Shown in pieces: positions 56,201 through 64,000 of a stretch of DNA of 64,000 nucleotides. The notes beneath the pieces are model-generated. The model did no database searches, was not told where the DNA came from, and saw only the letters and a list, made by a program, of their open reading frames with translations. The number at the start of each line of letters is the position of its first letter. Within the stretch, counting starts at the first letter, position 1. Position numbers and translations under genes: made by a program. This DNA comes from Brevibacillus panacihumi W25 (GTDB lineage Bacteria; Bacillota; Bacilli; Brevibacillales; Brevibacillaceae), in contig NZ_KI629782.1 in NCBI RefSeq assembly GCF_000503775.1, positions 1,996,579 to 2,060,578 of the forward strand, written 5' to 3'.

Positions 56201-56344
56201 GAGATCACCGATTTCCACACTCTTTTGTCGCCGACCTTTATCAAGCGTGAAGCGAGAGGATTCGTTGGGCTGTCCTTGAAATACGTCAACAATGCTCTTT
56301 ACTGCATCCAGTTGGAACTGCTGGTGTTTGAATTTAATCTTCAT
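53291..56344 (-). CDS. res: Type III restriction enzyme, Res subunit
   Basis: A 1,017-residue SF2 helicase-nuclease. Walker A EMETGTGKTYTYIRT (near residue 105), Walker B NPILIIDEPQSVEGKKT, motif VI EVGRGLRLCVNKYGERI, and a C-terminal PD-(D/E)xK site in NPDWAIVF...FIAETKGS. Length and order match type III Res proteins, which translocate after recognition by Mod and cut when two complexes meet. AAGGTGAGCAGCG precedes the ATG, 15 bp after mod. Confidence 0.93.
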   Translation of the reverse strand: MKIKFKHQQFQLDAVKSIVDVFQGQPNESSRFTLDKGRRQKSVEIGDLFQQTSGNDSEYGFKNNPIKLVDQEVLSNIQAVQRQNGLKLSERLEGKYNLTVEMETGTGKTYTYIRTMFELYKKYGWGKFIIVVPSIAIREGVLKTFQITEDHFMAEYGSKARYFVYNSKQLHHIEKFASDAGINVMIINAQAFNARGKDARRITMELDDFASRKPIDVIASTNPILIIDEPQSVEGKKTKEALKDFKALFTLRYSATHREDYNKVYRLDALDAYNMKLVKKISVKGISVKGSSGTNSYVYLEGIDVSDKHAPVARLEYEKRTKTGLTKVSKKIVTGDDLYQLSENLEQYKGYKVSEINGQNNSISFINGVTLFAGDVQGDVSELHFRRIQIRETLKSHFEKERVLFHKGIKVLSLFFIDEVAKYRQYDKDGNERNGDYADIFVEEYMALLNEQLSLFADDPYVQYLNTIRVKDTHKGYFSIDKKSNRFVDSKVSARETDSDDADAYDLIMRQKEQLLSFEEPTRFIFSHSALKEGWDNPNVFQICTLKHSDSTIKKRQEVGRGLRLCVNKYGERIDSSIPGIDVHEINALTVVASESYEQFAKQLQSEIAATLSDRPRKADNSFFLQKVLVNARGEQLKIDERLANKLQNAFIRNGYTDDDYNLTDAYFAAVEEQTIKLPDELHAHQEQLIELVKTIYVEGRSDMANDDRKNTVPNITVNSNFHKKEFKELWSRINKRSVYTVQFDSEELVRKSIMAINMSLDVPSIRYSIKHGEMNEIESREQLKQGEAFKIRETDADYVHQAAASKIKYDLIGKLMDETKLTRKTIVAIMKGIKQAKFMLFQKNPEEFIIRASRLINEQKATTIIESITYDVINDTFDTDVFTKNTLKGQLGQNAIAVEKHIYDYVVTDSKIEQTFAKELDTSKEVNIYAKLPRGFYIPTPVGDYNPDWAIVFKEGDIKHIYFIAETKGSLNSMELREVEKAKIECARRHFAKLNSDQLKYDVVNDYEKLMEIVKG

Positions 56345-56359
56345 CGCTGCTCACCTTCC

Positions 56360-58216
56360 TTACAGCACTTGAATTTCAGTGCTTGGGGAGAGTAGCTTGA
56401 ACAGCTCTTCAACATTGATGCGAGCAGAATCATCCCGGAAGGAGCTGTCACGGAATACAACGCGAAGAGGTTGATCCTCTGCGATCTTCTTGATAACCGA
56501 CTCGGACACCTCGTCATCAAAGCAAGCGATTAAGGAGTTGCCTGCAACGTAGTGGACGGTTTTTCCTTCAATTTCTCTAGACTCCATAGGCAATGAAAGC
56601 TCTAGTCCACACTCCAGCATCACTTGAATTAGCAAGTCCTCGCCAGTGCGATCTTCCTTGATGTTCGACGCCATATCGTCCAGATTCATCTGGCCTAGCT
56701 TGTCCGGCGTGTAATAGACGTCTTTCATGTTGCTGGAATCTACTCGGTATACACGGAAGCCGTAGTCAATGTCTGCTCCTGTTTCTTCTTTGATCTTTTT
56801 GGCAGCACGGCGGATGCGTTCTTTGCCGATTTCGCAGATATTATGATAACCTTCTCTAAAAGCATCTGTCTTTTCATCCGTCTTTTCTGGCAATTGGACC
56901 ATGATAAATCTTCTGTTTCCACCGTCTTCTGCATTGGCTTGCAAAACAGCATGAGCGGTTGTTGCTGAGCCCGAGAAAAAATCAAGAACGATTTCATTGC
57001 TTTTCCCATTGGTCGACAATTCCAGTATTCTCTGAATAACACCTACAGGTTTTGGAGTATCAAAGGGAACGGTGTTTCCAAATAATTCTTTGAGGGTTTT
57101 GTTCCCATCCCTAGTTGTTCCAACCTCTTTACCGAACCAGATAGTTTCGGGTGCCCTACCTTCCAAATCATTTAAGTAAATTTTGCGAATTATTCTCGTT
57201 TCATCTTGATTGAAGATAATTTCACCTGTACTAATTTTTTTCTGCACGGTTTCCTTACTCCATCTCCACCCATTAGACGGAGGACTAATAACTTTTCCAG
57301 ACGGCGTGATAATATCATAGATTAAATTCGGTCTGTACAATGCGTTTCTAACATCTCCAGATCTCCATGATCCCTTTGGATCATTATCAGGGTTGGAATA
57401 AGCTTTATTATGTTCTTCCGTTCTTTCTAACGACTCCAAGGAATAATCCATCGATTTAGCATATATTAAAATAAAATTATGATGAACTGAAAATTTCCCC
57501 AAATACCCCTTAGGTTGAATACTGTGTTGCCAAATTACATTAGCAATAAAGTTGTCCACGCCAAATAATTCGTCGCAAATCTTCTTCATATTATCCAATT
57601 CTTTATCATCAATACTTATGAATATGACACCGTCATCTCTTAATAAATTTCTTGCTACTTTCAACCTCGAATACGTCATTGTCAACCAATCACTATGAAA
57701 CCTACCATTAGATTCTGTATTTTGGAAGAGACGATTCCCTCCCTCATCGACTTGACCAGACTCCTCAAGATACTCATCTACAGGTTCTTTGAAATCATCC
57801 TTATAAATGAAATCTTTCCCCGTGTTATAAGGTGGGTCAATATATATCAACTTAACCTTATTTAGATATGACTCTTGTAAAAGCTTTAGGACTTCAAGGT
57901 TGTCTCCCTCAATGTACATGTTCTGTGTACCATCCCAATCAATGCTGTCTTCTTTGATTGGTCTTAACGTTTTATCTATAGGAGTATTAGCATTTAGGAT
58001 GGCCTCTTTTTTACCTGGCCAAGTCAATTGATAGCGTTCTTTTTCCCCTTCAACAAGGTAGTCGGATAGCTCTTGCTTAAACAAATCAAAATCAACAGCA
58101 CGTTTGATCTTTCCTTGTTCATCCCGTGCTTCCGTAATTACGTTAGGAAACAGTTCCGCGATCTTGTCGATATTGAGCTGAGTCAGATCGGTGGATTTCA
58201 TTGTCAGATGGTTCAT
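56360..58216 (-). CDS. mod: Type III DNA methyltransferase, Mod subunit
   Basis: A 618-residue beta-class adenine N6-methyltransferase with DPPYNTG (127-133) before the target recognition region and VLDFFSGSATTAHAVLQAN after it, as in type III Mod proteins. The middle ~200 residues (including the GYLGKF...SPPSNGWRWSKETVQ region) should set the recognition sequence, which cannot be read from this. GGAGG lies 12 nt upstream of the ATG; an ATG five codons later is possible. No simple-sequence repeat that would give phase variation was seen. Confidence 0.93.
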   Translation of the reverse strand: MNHLTMKSTDLTQLNIDKIAELFPNVITEARDEQGKIKRAVDFDLFKQELSDYLVEGEKERYQLTWPGKKEAILNANTPIDKTLRPIKEDSIDWDGTQNMYIEGDNLEVLKLLQESYLNKVKLIYIDPPYNTGKDFIYKDDFKEPVDEYLEESGQVDEGGNRLFQNTESNGRFHSDWLTMTYSRLKVARNLLRDDGVIFISIDDKELDNMKKICDELFGVDNFIANVIWQHSIQPKGYLGKFSVHHNFILIYAKSMDYSLESLERTEEHNKAYSNPDNDPKGSWRSGDVRNALYRPNLIYDIITPSGKVISPPSNGWRWSKETVQKKISTGEIIFNQDETRIIRKIYLNDLEGRAPETIWFGKEVGTTRDGNKTLKELFGNTVPFDTPKPVGVIQRILELSTNGKSNEIVLDFFSGSATTAHAVLQANAEDGGNRRFIMVQLPEKTDEKTDAFREGYHNICEIGKERIRRAAKKIKEETGADIDYGFRVYRVDSSNMKDVYYTPDKLGQMNLDDMASNIKEDRTGEDLLIQVMLECGLELSLPMESREIEGKTVHYVAGNSLIACFDDEVSESVIKKIAEDQPLRVVFRDSSFRDDSARINVEELFKLLSPSTEIQVL

Positions 58217-58239
58217 ATTTTGGCTAGACCTCCAGTTAC

Positions 58240-58893
58240 TTAGTTGAGAAGTTGATTCAGTTCTATACGTTTACGTTGCAGTTCCATGTTCAATTCGACC
58301 TTACGATTGAACTGCTTTTCACCGCGAATCCTGGACTCTAGTCGCTGGCATTCCTGCGTCAGCTTATCTATACTTGCTTGCCGCTCCAGAACGGCTGTAA
58401 GTTCCATTTCCGGCTTCGAGCTAATCGGTAGCAGTTGACGGATGATGTTCTCGTATACGGCCTTTAAATCAAGCCCTTGAATGATGTCCAGCTTCAATTC
58501 TTCTACAGGCTGCCATTCCGATTCGTGATAGGAACGTACAACGGAGCGGTTATCATCGGTCTGATTTCGCTCCTTGTAGGCGATTGCGTGTTTTGCCTGA
58601 TCTTCGTATATAATGACGTGCAATATGGGGTAAGGAATCGCCTTGTCGATGCTCCGCAACAAATCAAGTGAGTAGGTTTGCTCTTTCAAGTGAACCTCAA
58701 ACACCTGAACTTCCTCAATGTCATCTTTCGGTTCAAGGCGAATCGTCTCTTTGGATAATTTGTGCTTCCAGATGATCGATTCGACTTGCTCGGTAAACAG
58801 TTCCTTTAGATGTTGATTGGCGTGAAGCTTCTCATAGAACTTATTTTTCGGTATTTTGCGATTCACAAGTGTGCTTGATGGTAGCTGGAACAT
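58240..58893 (-). CDS. DUF4391 domain protein of the restriction cassette
   Basis: A 217-residue protein matching DUF4391: LPSSTLVNRKIPKNKFYEKL at the N-terminus, KEQTYSLDLLRSIDKAIPYP, and a C-terminal helical/coiled segment. DUF4391 proteins are found between the helicase and Mod genes of such cassettes; their function is not established. The start overlaps the stop of the helicase gene (ATGATG/TGA), so translation is coupled. GGTGAG serves as ribosome binding site. Confidence 0.82.
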   Translation of the reverse strand: MFQLPSSTLVNRKIPKNKFYEKLHANQHLKELFTEQVESIIWKHKLSKETIRLEPKDDIEEVQVFEVHLKEQTYSLDLLRSIDKAIPYPILHVIIYEDQAKHAIAYKERNQTDDNRSVVRSYHESEWQPVEELKLDIIQGLDLKAVYENIIRQLLPISSKPEMELTAVLERQASIDKLTQECQRLESRIRGEKQFNRKVELNMELQRKRIELNQLLN

Positions 58894-61800
58894 CATGCAC
58901 TCACCTGCCTGATGACAACAAAGGTAATGAGTTCAAAATCTTCAAGACCTTTGACGGAATCGATTAAAGCCGTTGTGCCTCCCGAACTGAACAAGCTATC
59001 CAGATCGCCTTCTTCCTTCACCTGAACAATGGAGCGGATCGCTTCCTCAAGTAGCATGGAATAGGCATCCATCCTCCTACCGTCTTTCGTCGCTTGATTG
59101 AAGCTGCGACAGGCCTCCAAGACAGGTTCAGATTGTCCTCTGCACAGGGCACGCAGAACATCGAGTGTCTTCTTGACATCCATATGATTGGTTATGACTT
59201 CACCATCTTCACTCAGGTAGACCAGGTAGAAAGGATGCAAGCGATTCTGCTTGTCCGGGTTCAGTTCTTCATTCACATTGCGAAGAACGAATATGACGCC
59301 TGGCTGCACTCCCTCCTCTTCATCAGCAGAAACAACTGCATGCAGTCCGCTTGGAACGGTATCCAGTTCGCCATTCTCTTTGACGTAATTCACCAAATCC
59401 ATTCGGAAATCATTAAGACCTAAATCCGTTATAGATACTCCGGTATTCATGTCATCCAGATCGACGACTTCTTTCTGCAAGCGATTAAGCTGCTGTTTCC
59501 GGTATTCCAGATCGCTGGACTGATTAAACAGAACATTGTCGTCGCCAGTTGCTGTCATATCCATGATGACCATGCGATTCTCGACCCGTTCTTTCAATTG
59601 AATGTACTCGTCCAGCGTCATGTTGGGCCAGAAGTTCACGAGCTGAATGGATTTGTTTTGGGAGCCGATTCGATCAACTCGTCCAAACCGCTGGATGATT
59701 CGTACCGGATTCCAGTGAATATCATAATTGATGAGAAAATCGCAATCCTGCAAGTTTTGCCCCTCGGAGATGCAATCGGACGCTATGAGCAAATCGATTT
59801 CGCCATCCACATCCGGCATAGTCAATTTCTTCTCCTTGGAACGAGGCGAGAAGCAGGTGAGCAATGTACTGATGTCATTCCGAAGTCCGGCGGTATTCTT
59901 GTTCTCATCGCTGCCGACAATTTTGGCGGTATCGATGTTATATTTCGACTTCATGTATGCAGATAGATGGTTGTACAAATACGCCGCGGTATCCGTAAAT
60001 GCACTAAAGATGATCACTTTACGATTGCCCGGATTGATTGGCTGTCTGATTTTATCATCGATGACCTGTTTCAAGGCATTCAGCTTTTCGTCATACTCGG
60101 GCGTTACTTTCTGCATCTCTTCGTGAAGTGCAGATAGAATTTGGTAATCGCTCTTCAAATCTTCTTTCCATCGAAGCACGTCCATATCGGATAGGTTGAT
60201 CTTTATGGTATCCCCGATGGTAAAGTCATCATCTAACCAATCGTCATCATCGAGACTGGCATCTTCAAATTCGGTGTATCCAACCGCGTCTGACTTTCCG
60301 CTTCGCTGATAAGCCTCTATTCTCTCCATTGTCTGACCAAGCTTGGATATAATCTTAGACAGCGTCAACCGGAAAGATTCCACGGAACTCTCCAACCGTT
60401 TGAGCAAGTTGATCCGCATCAGGAGCTGCAAGCTGCCTTCCCGGTCCAATTGTTTGAAGCTCCCGCTTCCGCCCTTTACACTCGTATCGTACATCTCTTC
60501 ATATAATCGCAAGCGACTCGGTTGAATGTACTTGAACGGAGCATAAATACCAAGGTTGATTCTGGACAACTCCATAAAGATATCATTATAGCCGATGACA
60601 TCCGTTCTGTCTGTCAGATTGCAGAACTTGGATAAAGGCGGCAATCGTTTAGGGAATTCGCCGATCTCCTCTGCTTTGTAATACTTCTGAATATGCTTGC
60701 GGGAGCGAGCGATGGTCAGACTATCCAGCAGCTCGAAGAAATCAAAGTCAAGCATACCCAGCAGCGTCTCCGTCGTCCGTTCAGCGGCATCCAGCTTAGA
60801 CCACTGATTGAAGGCAGACTGGGCCCGTTTGAAGATATCATTGATGCCCCGCTCCGTGCCCAGCTTGTTGTTGATCTCTTCAGGATTTCCTTCGTAAGCT
60901 AAAGCAAGCTGATTGCGAAGATCCATGAACCTGTTGTTCACCGGAGTTGCCGACAGCATCAGCACTTTCGTTTTAACACCGCTCTTCAACACTTTCCGCA
61001 TCAACTTCTGATACCTGGTCTCTTTATCTTTCTTCGCTTCGTTATTGCGGAAGTTGTGCGATTCGTCGATGACGAGAAGATCGTAGTTGCCCCAGTTCAA
61101 TCTGTCAAGCGGAATGTCATTGGACTTGCCTCTCTCACGAGAAATGTCCGTATGGTAGAGTACATCGTATCGCAGACGGTCGGCGTATAAGATGTTGTTG
61201 GTCACGTTTTGTTTGTATGTGAGCCAGTTATCACCAAGCTTCTTTGGACATAGCAACAAGACCGACTTGTTGCGAAGCTCGTAATACTTGATAATACCAA
61301 GAGCGGTGAATGTTTTCCCGAGGCCGACGCTGTCTGCAAGAATACAGCCATTAAATTTTTCTAGCTTGTTAATGGCACCAAGCACCGCATCTTTCTGAAA
61401 GTGATACAGCCGCTTCCAGATTTCCGTTTCCTTAAATCCCGTTGCTTCATTGGGTAAAATATCCTCGGTAATATCTGAGAGGAACTCGTTAAAAATGTTA
61501 TACAAAATGACATAATAAATAAATTCCGGTGAGTTCTCTTTATAAACTGATGTGATGTGTTCTTCAACTTGATTTGTCACATCCTCCAGCTTGCTTTTGT
61601 CGTTCCATAGTTCATTAAACAGATCAAAATACGTTTTTGTAATTGGAGCTTCATTAAACTTGTTCACTAATTTGGAAAGTGCATTGCCCTTCTCATAGCC
61701 TAGATCAACGGTCGTAAATCCATCAATAGGCATATAGGTAACCGATTCATCTGTAGATTGCAAATTCACCATTCCTTGCATTTTTCCAGAAGTAAGGTTC

Positions 61801-62147
61801 GTTTTGAAGGTGACTTTTTTTCGAATCCATTCACTGCATTCTTTGGCAATTGCTTTTAGTGTCATCTCGTTCTTTAGGCGTATTTCAAACTCTGTACCGT
61901 ATAAGCTTTTTTCACGATTCAGTTTAGGGATGTAGAACTCTCGTTTTTCTTTCGTGAAACTGTCGGCAACGAAGGTAGGAGAAGTGAAAATGAATTGGAC
62001 TTCTTCCACCTGGTTTAATTCCTTCATTAAGGCTTCAAATGCGTATATAGAGAAACATGATGCTGCGATCGATAACTTCGTTCCTTTGTGGATTGTGAGT
62101 TTCAGGTCATCACCTAGAAGTTTATCGATGTTGTTTATTATTTCCAT
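58893..62147 (-). CDS. SNF2/SWI2-type helicase with PLD-like N-terminus
   Basis: A 1,084-residue helicase. Residues ~1-200 resemble phospholipase-D-like DNA-binding domains but lack an obvious HKD catalytic motif. The helicase core has ADSVGLGKTFTALGIIKYYE (near residue 275), LLVIDESHNFRN, VLMLSATPVNN and IQRFGRVDRIGSQNK. It is the first gene of the restriction cassette, followed by DUF4391, mod and res. It could act as a remodeller or checkpoint for the restriction complex; the role is inferred. Confidence 0.87.
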   Translation of the reverse strand: MEIINNIDKLLGDDLKLTIHKGTKLSIAASCFSIYAFEALMKELNQVEEVQFIFTSPTFVADSFTKEKREFYIPKLNREKSLYGTEFEIRLKNEMTLKAIAKECSEWIRKKVTFKTNLTSGKMQGMVNLQSTDESVTYMPIDGFTTVDLGYEKGNALSKLVNKFNEAPITKTYFDLFNELWNDKSKLEDVTNQVEEHITSVYKENSPEFIYYVILYNIFNEFLSDITEDILPNEATGFKETEIWKRLYHFQKDAVLGAINKLEKFNGCILADSVGLGKTFTALGIIKYYELRNKSVLLLCPKKLGDNWLTYKQNVTNNILYADRLRYDVLYHTDISRERGKSNDIPLDRLNWGNYDLLVIDESHNFRNNEAKKDKETRYQKLMRKVLKSGVKTKVLMLSATPVNNRFMDLRNQLALAYEGNPEEINNKLGTERGINDIFKRAQSAFNQWSKLDAAERTTETLLGMLDFDFFELLDSLTIARSRKHIQKYYKAEEIGEFPKRLPPLSKFCNLTDRTDVIGYNDIFMELSRINLGIYAPFKYIQPSRLRLYEEMYDTSVKGGSGSFKQLDREGSLQLLMRINLLKRLESSVESFRLTLSKIISKLGQTMERIEAYQRSGKSDAVGYTEFEDASLDDDDWLDDDFTIGDTIKINLSDMDVLRWKEDLKSDYQILSALHEEMQKVTPEYDEKLNALKQVIDDKIRQPINPGNRKVIIFSAFTDTAAYLYNHLSAYMKSKYNIDTAKIVGSDENKNTAGLRNDISTLLTCFSPRSKEKKLTMPDVDGEIDLLIASDCISEGQNLQDCDFLINYDIHWNPVRIIQRFGRVDRIGSQNKSIQLVNFWPNMTLDEYIQLKERVENRMVIMDMTATGDDNVLFNQSSDLEYRKQQLNRLQKEVVDLDDMNTGVSITDLGLNDFRMDLVNYVKENGELDTVPSGLHAVVSADEEEGVQPGVIFVLRNVNEELNPDKQNRLHPFYLVYLSEDGEVITNHMDVKKTLDVLRALCRGQSEPVLEACRSFNQATKDGRRMDAYSMLLEEAIRSIVQVKEEGDLDSLFSSGGTTALIDSVKGLEDFELITFVVIRQVSA

Positions 62148-62194
62148 AGGATCGTTTCTCTCCTATCCTTTCCCATAAAATCTCCCAAGTCCAT

Positions 62195-62223
62195 TATATA
62201 TTAGTTCAACTTCTGCAGAGCAA
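62195..62223 (-). promoter_or_regulatory. Probable promoter of the restriction cassette
   Basis: On the minus strand TTGCTC (62218-62223), a 17-bp spacer and TATATA/TATAAT (62193-62200) lie about 45 bp before the helicase start. AGGAG follows before the ATG, at rather long spacing. Confidence 0.45.
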
Positions 62224-62271
62224 AAATGAGCTCTCTTTACAAGAGAAATCCTTAACAGAACCTCCTTGTCA

Positions 62272-64000
62272 TTACAATACTACATACTCATTCCCATCTA
62301 AAAAATACAGTCCCATCTCCTTCACCCGTAAACCAAATGCCCGCTCTAGCTCTTCCGCATACATCGCAACCTGTGGCCGATAGAAATCAACAAATGCCTG
62401 CTGTTGACCATCCTCGTACACATCCGTCTTAAAATCGACAATCACCCATCCGTCCTCTTCCTCAAACAAGAAGTCGATAACACCCTTTAGCAATACTATT
62501 TTCTCTGTCGTACCTTCTACGCCTACATCCGTACGAACCGTCCTCAAGGGTAACTCATGAATTCTACGTTTTGCCATTAGTGAACGTTTCCATAGAGGAT
62601 GCTCCACTACCGCTTGCAGCATTTCCCGAACATCTGGAATCAAATCGGCATCCATGCCCTCTTCTTCACCAATCATCCGAATTTGCGACTCTAGCTCATC
62701 TAGCTTTTTACCCGAACCAAGCAATTCAACACAACGATGCACAGTGCTTCCGAACGCCATTCCCCTACCTTTAACTGGTCTAGGTGGTTGTTGCGCTCCG
62801 GTTTTTGCTAGCTCTGTCACGGAAGACGTCTTGTACGTCGGCTGTGCTAGTCGGTTTCTCCATTCACGGCTCACCGCTTCATCTGCTGCCTCGTCATGAA
62901 CCACATCGTAATCAGAACGCAGCACTGGAGACATCTCGGGAACCTCTAACTCAATCCCTTCCCGGATACCGATCTCAAAACTACTCCAGGAATCAATCGC
63001 TGGTCGATCTGGGTATCTACTGATAATCATAAGTTGCTTCGCACGGGTAGCCGCAACGTACAGCAACCGTTCCTTCTCCGCATTCAAGTACTGCCGCTCT
63101 CTTTCTGTGAGCTCTATCCAGCCGGGCGGATGAGCAATCATTTCTTCCTGAAATAGCTTTCTTCGCGTAATACTAAAATAGCCTCGAGCAGGATCAACTG
63201 ATCGATCTACGTGCTCCGTAGCATCATGGTCGGATTCCCCACAAGGACAAGCCAAAAGGACCACAGGTGCTTCAAGCCCTTTGGCTTTATGCAGGTTCAT
63301 AATACGGACAGCGTCCTGTTGACCAGCAAACAAATCCCCGCCTTCGATCTTCGCTTCCTCCGCCATCTGCAGCAAACGTGAACAAAGTTCTGGCCAACTT
63401 GTCACGATTCGGTTGTCTTTTTGCAACACATGCAAGAGCTTGATTAGCGTTCCTGCACGTGCCCTACCGGTCGGTCGAACGGCAGCTAGTGGAATCATTC
63501 CCAGATCTTCCATGATGTGAATCAAAGCAGAGATCGCTGGTAGCTCCCGGATAATACGCGCATATTCCCGGATTTTTTCCAGTGCCTCGTATACTGGCGA
63601 TGCCACCTCTGATACCTCGTCCGGATCCGGCAGATAGGTATAAGATATCGGAAACCCCTCCATCTTGTAGTGGAATAGCGCATTATCGCTGACGGAAATA
63701 AACATTCCCTTCAGTACAGCAAGCAGGGCTATTCGATCTCCTGAGTCGTTCAAACTACATGCTAGTAAAGAAAGAGCACCTATTTCCTCATACATCGTGG
63801 TGCTCCCCGTAGCAATAGAGGGGATACCATACTCCTCCAATTTTTCCGCATAAAGGTGGAGAAACTCTCTACGTTTCAAAAGAACCAGAAAATCACCTGG
63901 AGATGCGTCTCGCAGGACATAGTTTCCGGCATCTCCAGGTTGCTTTTCCTGGATTTTGAGTTGACCCTTACATGCCCAAGCAATATATCGCGCTATTCGG
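62272..64000 (-). CDS. AddA/RecB-like UvrD helicase with PD-(D/E)XK nuclease (partial, N-terminus outside window)
   Basis: The C-terminal ~575 residues of a helicase-nuclease. Helicase motifs V and VI are seen as VRIMNLHKAKGLEAPVVLLA and LLYVAATRAKQLMI. The RecB-type nuclease follows: FGSTVHRCVE, LLKGVIDFLFEEEDGWVIVD and FKTDVYEDG. The frame is open to the window edge, so the start shown by the first possible TTG is not the true one. It resembles AddA, whose gene precedes sbcDC in B. subtilis; here a restriction cassette lies between. It could instead be a defence helicase of the same superfamily. Confidence 0.85.
   Translation of the reverse strand, partial: RIARYIAWACKGQLKIQEKQPGDAGNYVLRDASPGDFLVLLKRREFLHLYAEKLEEYGIPSIATGSTTMYEEIGALSLLACSLNDSGDRIALLAVLKGMFISVSDNALFHYKMEGFPISYTYLPDPDEVSEVASPVYEALEKIREYARIIRELPAISALIHIMEDLGMIPLAAVRPTGRARAGTLIKLLHVLQKDNRIVTSWPELCSRLLQMAEEAKIEGGDLFAGQQDAVRIMNLHKAKGLEAPVVLLACPCGESDHDATEHVDRSVDPARGYFSITRRKLFQEEMIAHPPGWIELTERERQYLNAEKERLLYVAATRAKQLMIISRYPDRPAIDSWSSFEIGIREGIELEVPEMSPVLRSDYDVVHDEAADEAVSREWRNRLAQPTYKTSSVTELAKTGAQQPPRPVKGRGMAFGSTVHRCVELLGSGKKLDELESQIRMIGEEEGMDADLIPDVREMLQAVVEHPLWKRSLMAKRRIHELPLRTVRTDVGVEGTTEKIVLLKGVIDFLFEEEDGWVIVDFKTDVYEDGQQQAFVDFYRPQVAMYAEELERAFGLRVKEMGLYFLDGNEYVVL

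Noticed and set aside
56360..58216. Phase-variable simple repeat in mod
   Set aside because: No tandem short repeats were seen in or before the gene.

Overview
The window looks like chromosome of a Gram-positive, endospore-forming member of the Bacillales. A Brevibacillus-, Aneurinibacillus- or Paenibacillus-like genus is my guess; no ribosomal marker is present to prove it. Evidence for the group: an SspH spore protein gene, strong AGGAGG-type ribosome binding sites with GTG/TTG starts, a PyrR-type pyrimidine attenuator, a yezD-cysH sulfate assimilation operon of the B. subtilis kind, and Firmicute-style intrinsic terminators. Almost all genes lie on the minus strand.

Region 1 (1-9.3 kb), metabolism: a tricarboxylate-type transporter (TctC, TctB, TctA) with an FAD-dependent dehydrogenase and a divergent LysR regulator; a rifampin phosphotransferase (Rph) with a divergent small transcription unit; sspH; and a calcineurin-like phosphoesterase. 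Region 2 (9.5-18.6 kb): one long sulfate assimilation operon, yezD-cysH-cysP-sat-cysC-sumT-sirB-cysJ-cysI, which covers uptake, activation, reduction and siroheme supply. Its promoter lies over a perfect palindrome, and a terminator hairpin separates yezD from cysH. Region 3 (18.6-21.4 kb): codBA for cytosine salvage behind a PyrR attenuator. Region 4 (21.4-27.4 kb): a co-directional cluster with a MarR repressor and three copies of its probable operator, an ArsA/Get3-like ATPase, small membrane proteins, a phytoene-desaturase-like oxidoreductase and an ECF41-type sigma factor.

Region 5 (27.4-64 kb) is accessory DNA rich in nucleic-acid enzymes and insertion sequences. The most unusual element is a tightly coupled five-gene operon (44.2 to 35.4 kb). 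It encodes a TPR-like/beta-CASP metallo-beta-lactamase nuclease, a large protein with a GrpE-like C-terminus, a lid-less Hsp70, a HEAT-like repeat protein and a coiled-coil protein, and ends at a strong terminator. Three of the four junctions overlap and the fourth has a gap of only 6 bp. I do not recognise this set as a described system. It is followed by a NERD nuclease-helicase gene and an SMC/RecF-like zinc-hook ATPase gene, with an IS110-family element between them. An IS21 element (2,493 bp, 5-bp target duplication) sits just upstream of the five-gene operon.

Further right, sbcC is cut in two by a 1,554-bp IS with perfect 13-bp ends and an 8-bp target duplication, while sbcD is intact. 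A four-gene type III restriction-modification-like cassette (SNF2 helicase, DUF4391, Mod, Res) sits between sbcD and an AddA/RecB-like helicase-nuclease that runs off the window. The layout suggests a defence island that grew next to, and partly into, an addA-sbcDC-type DNA repair locus.
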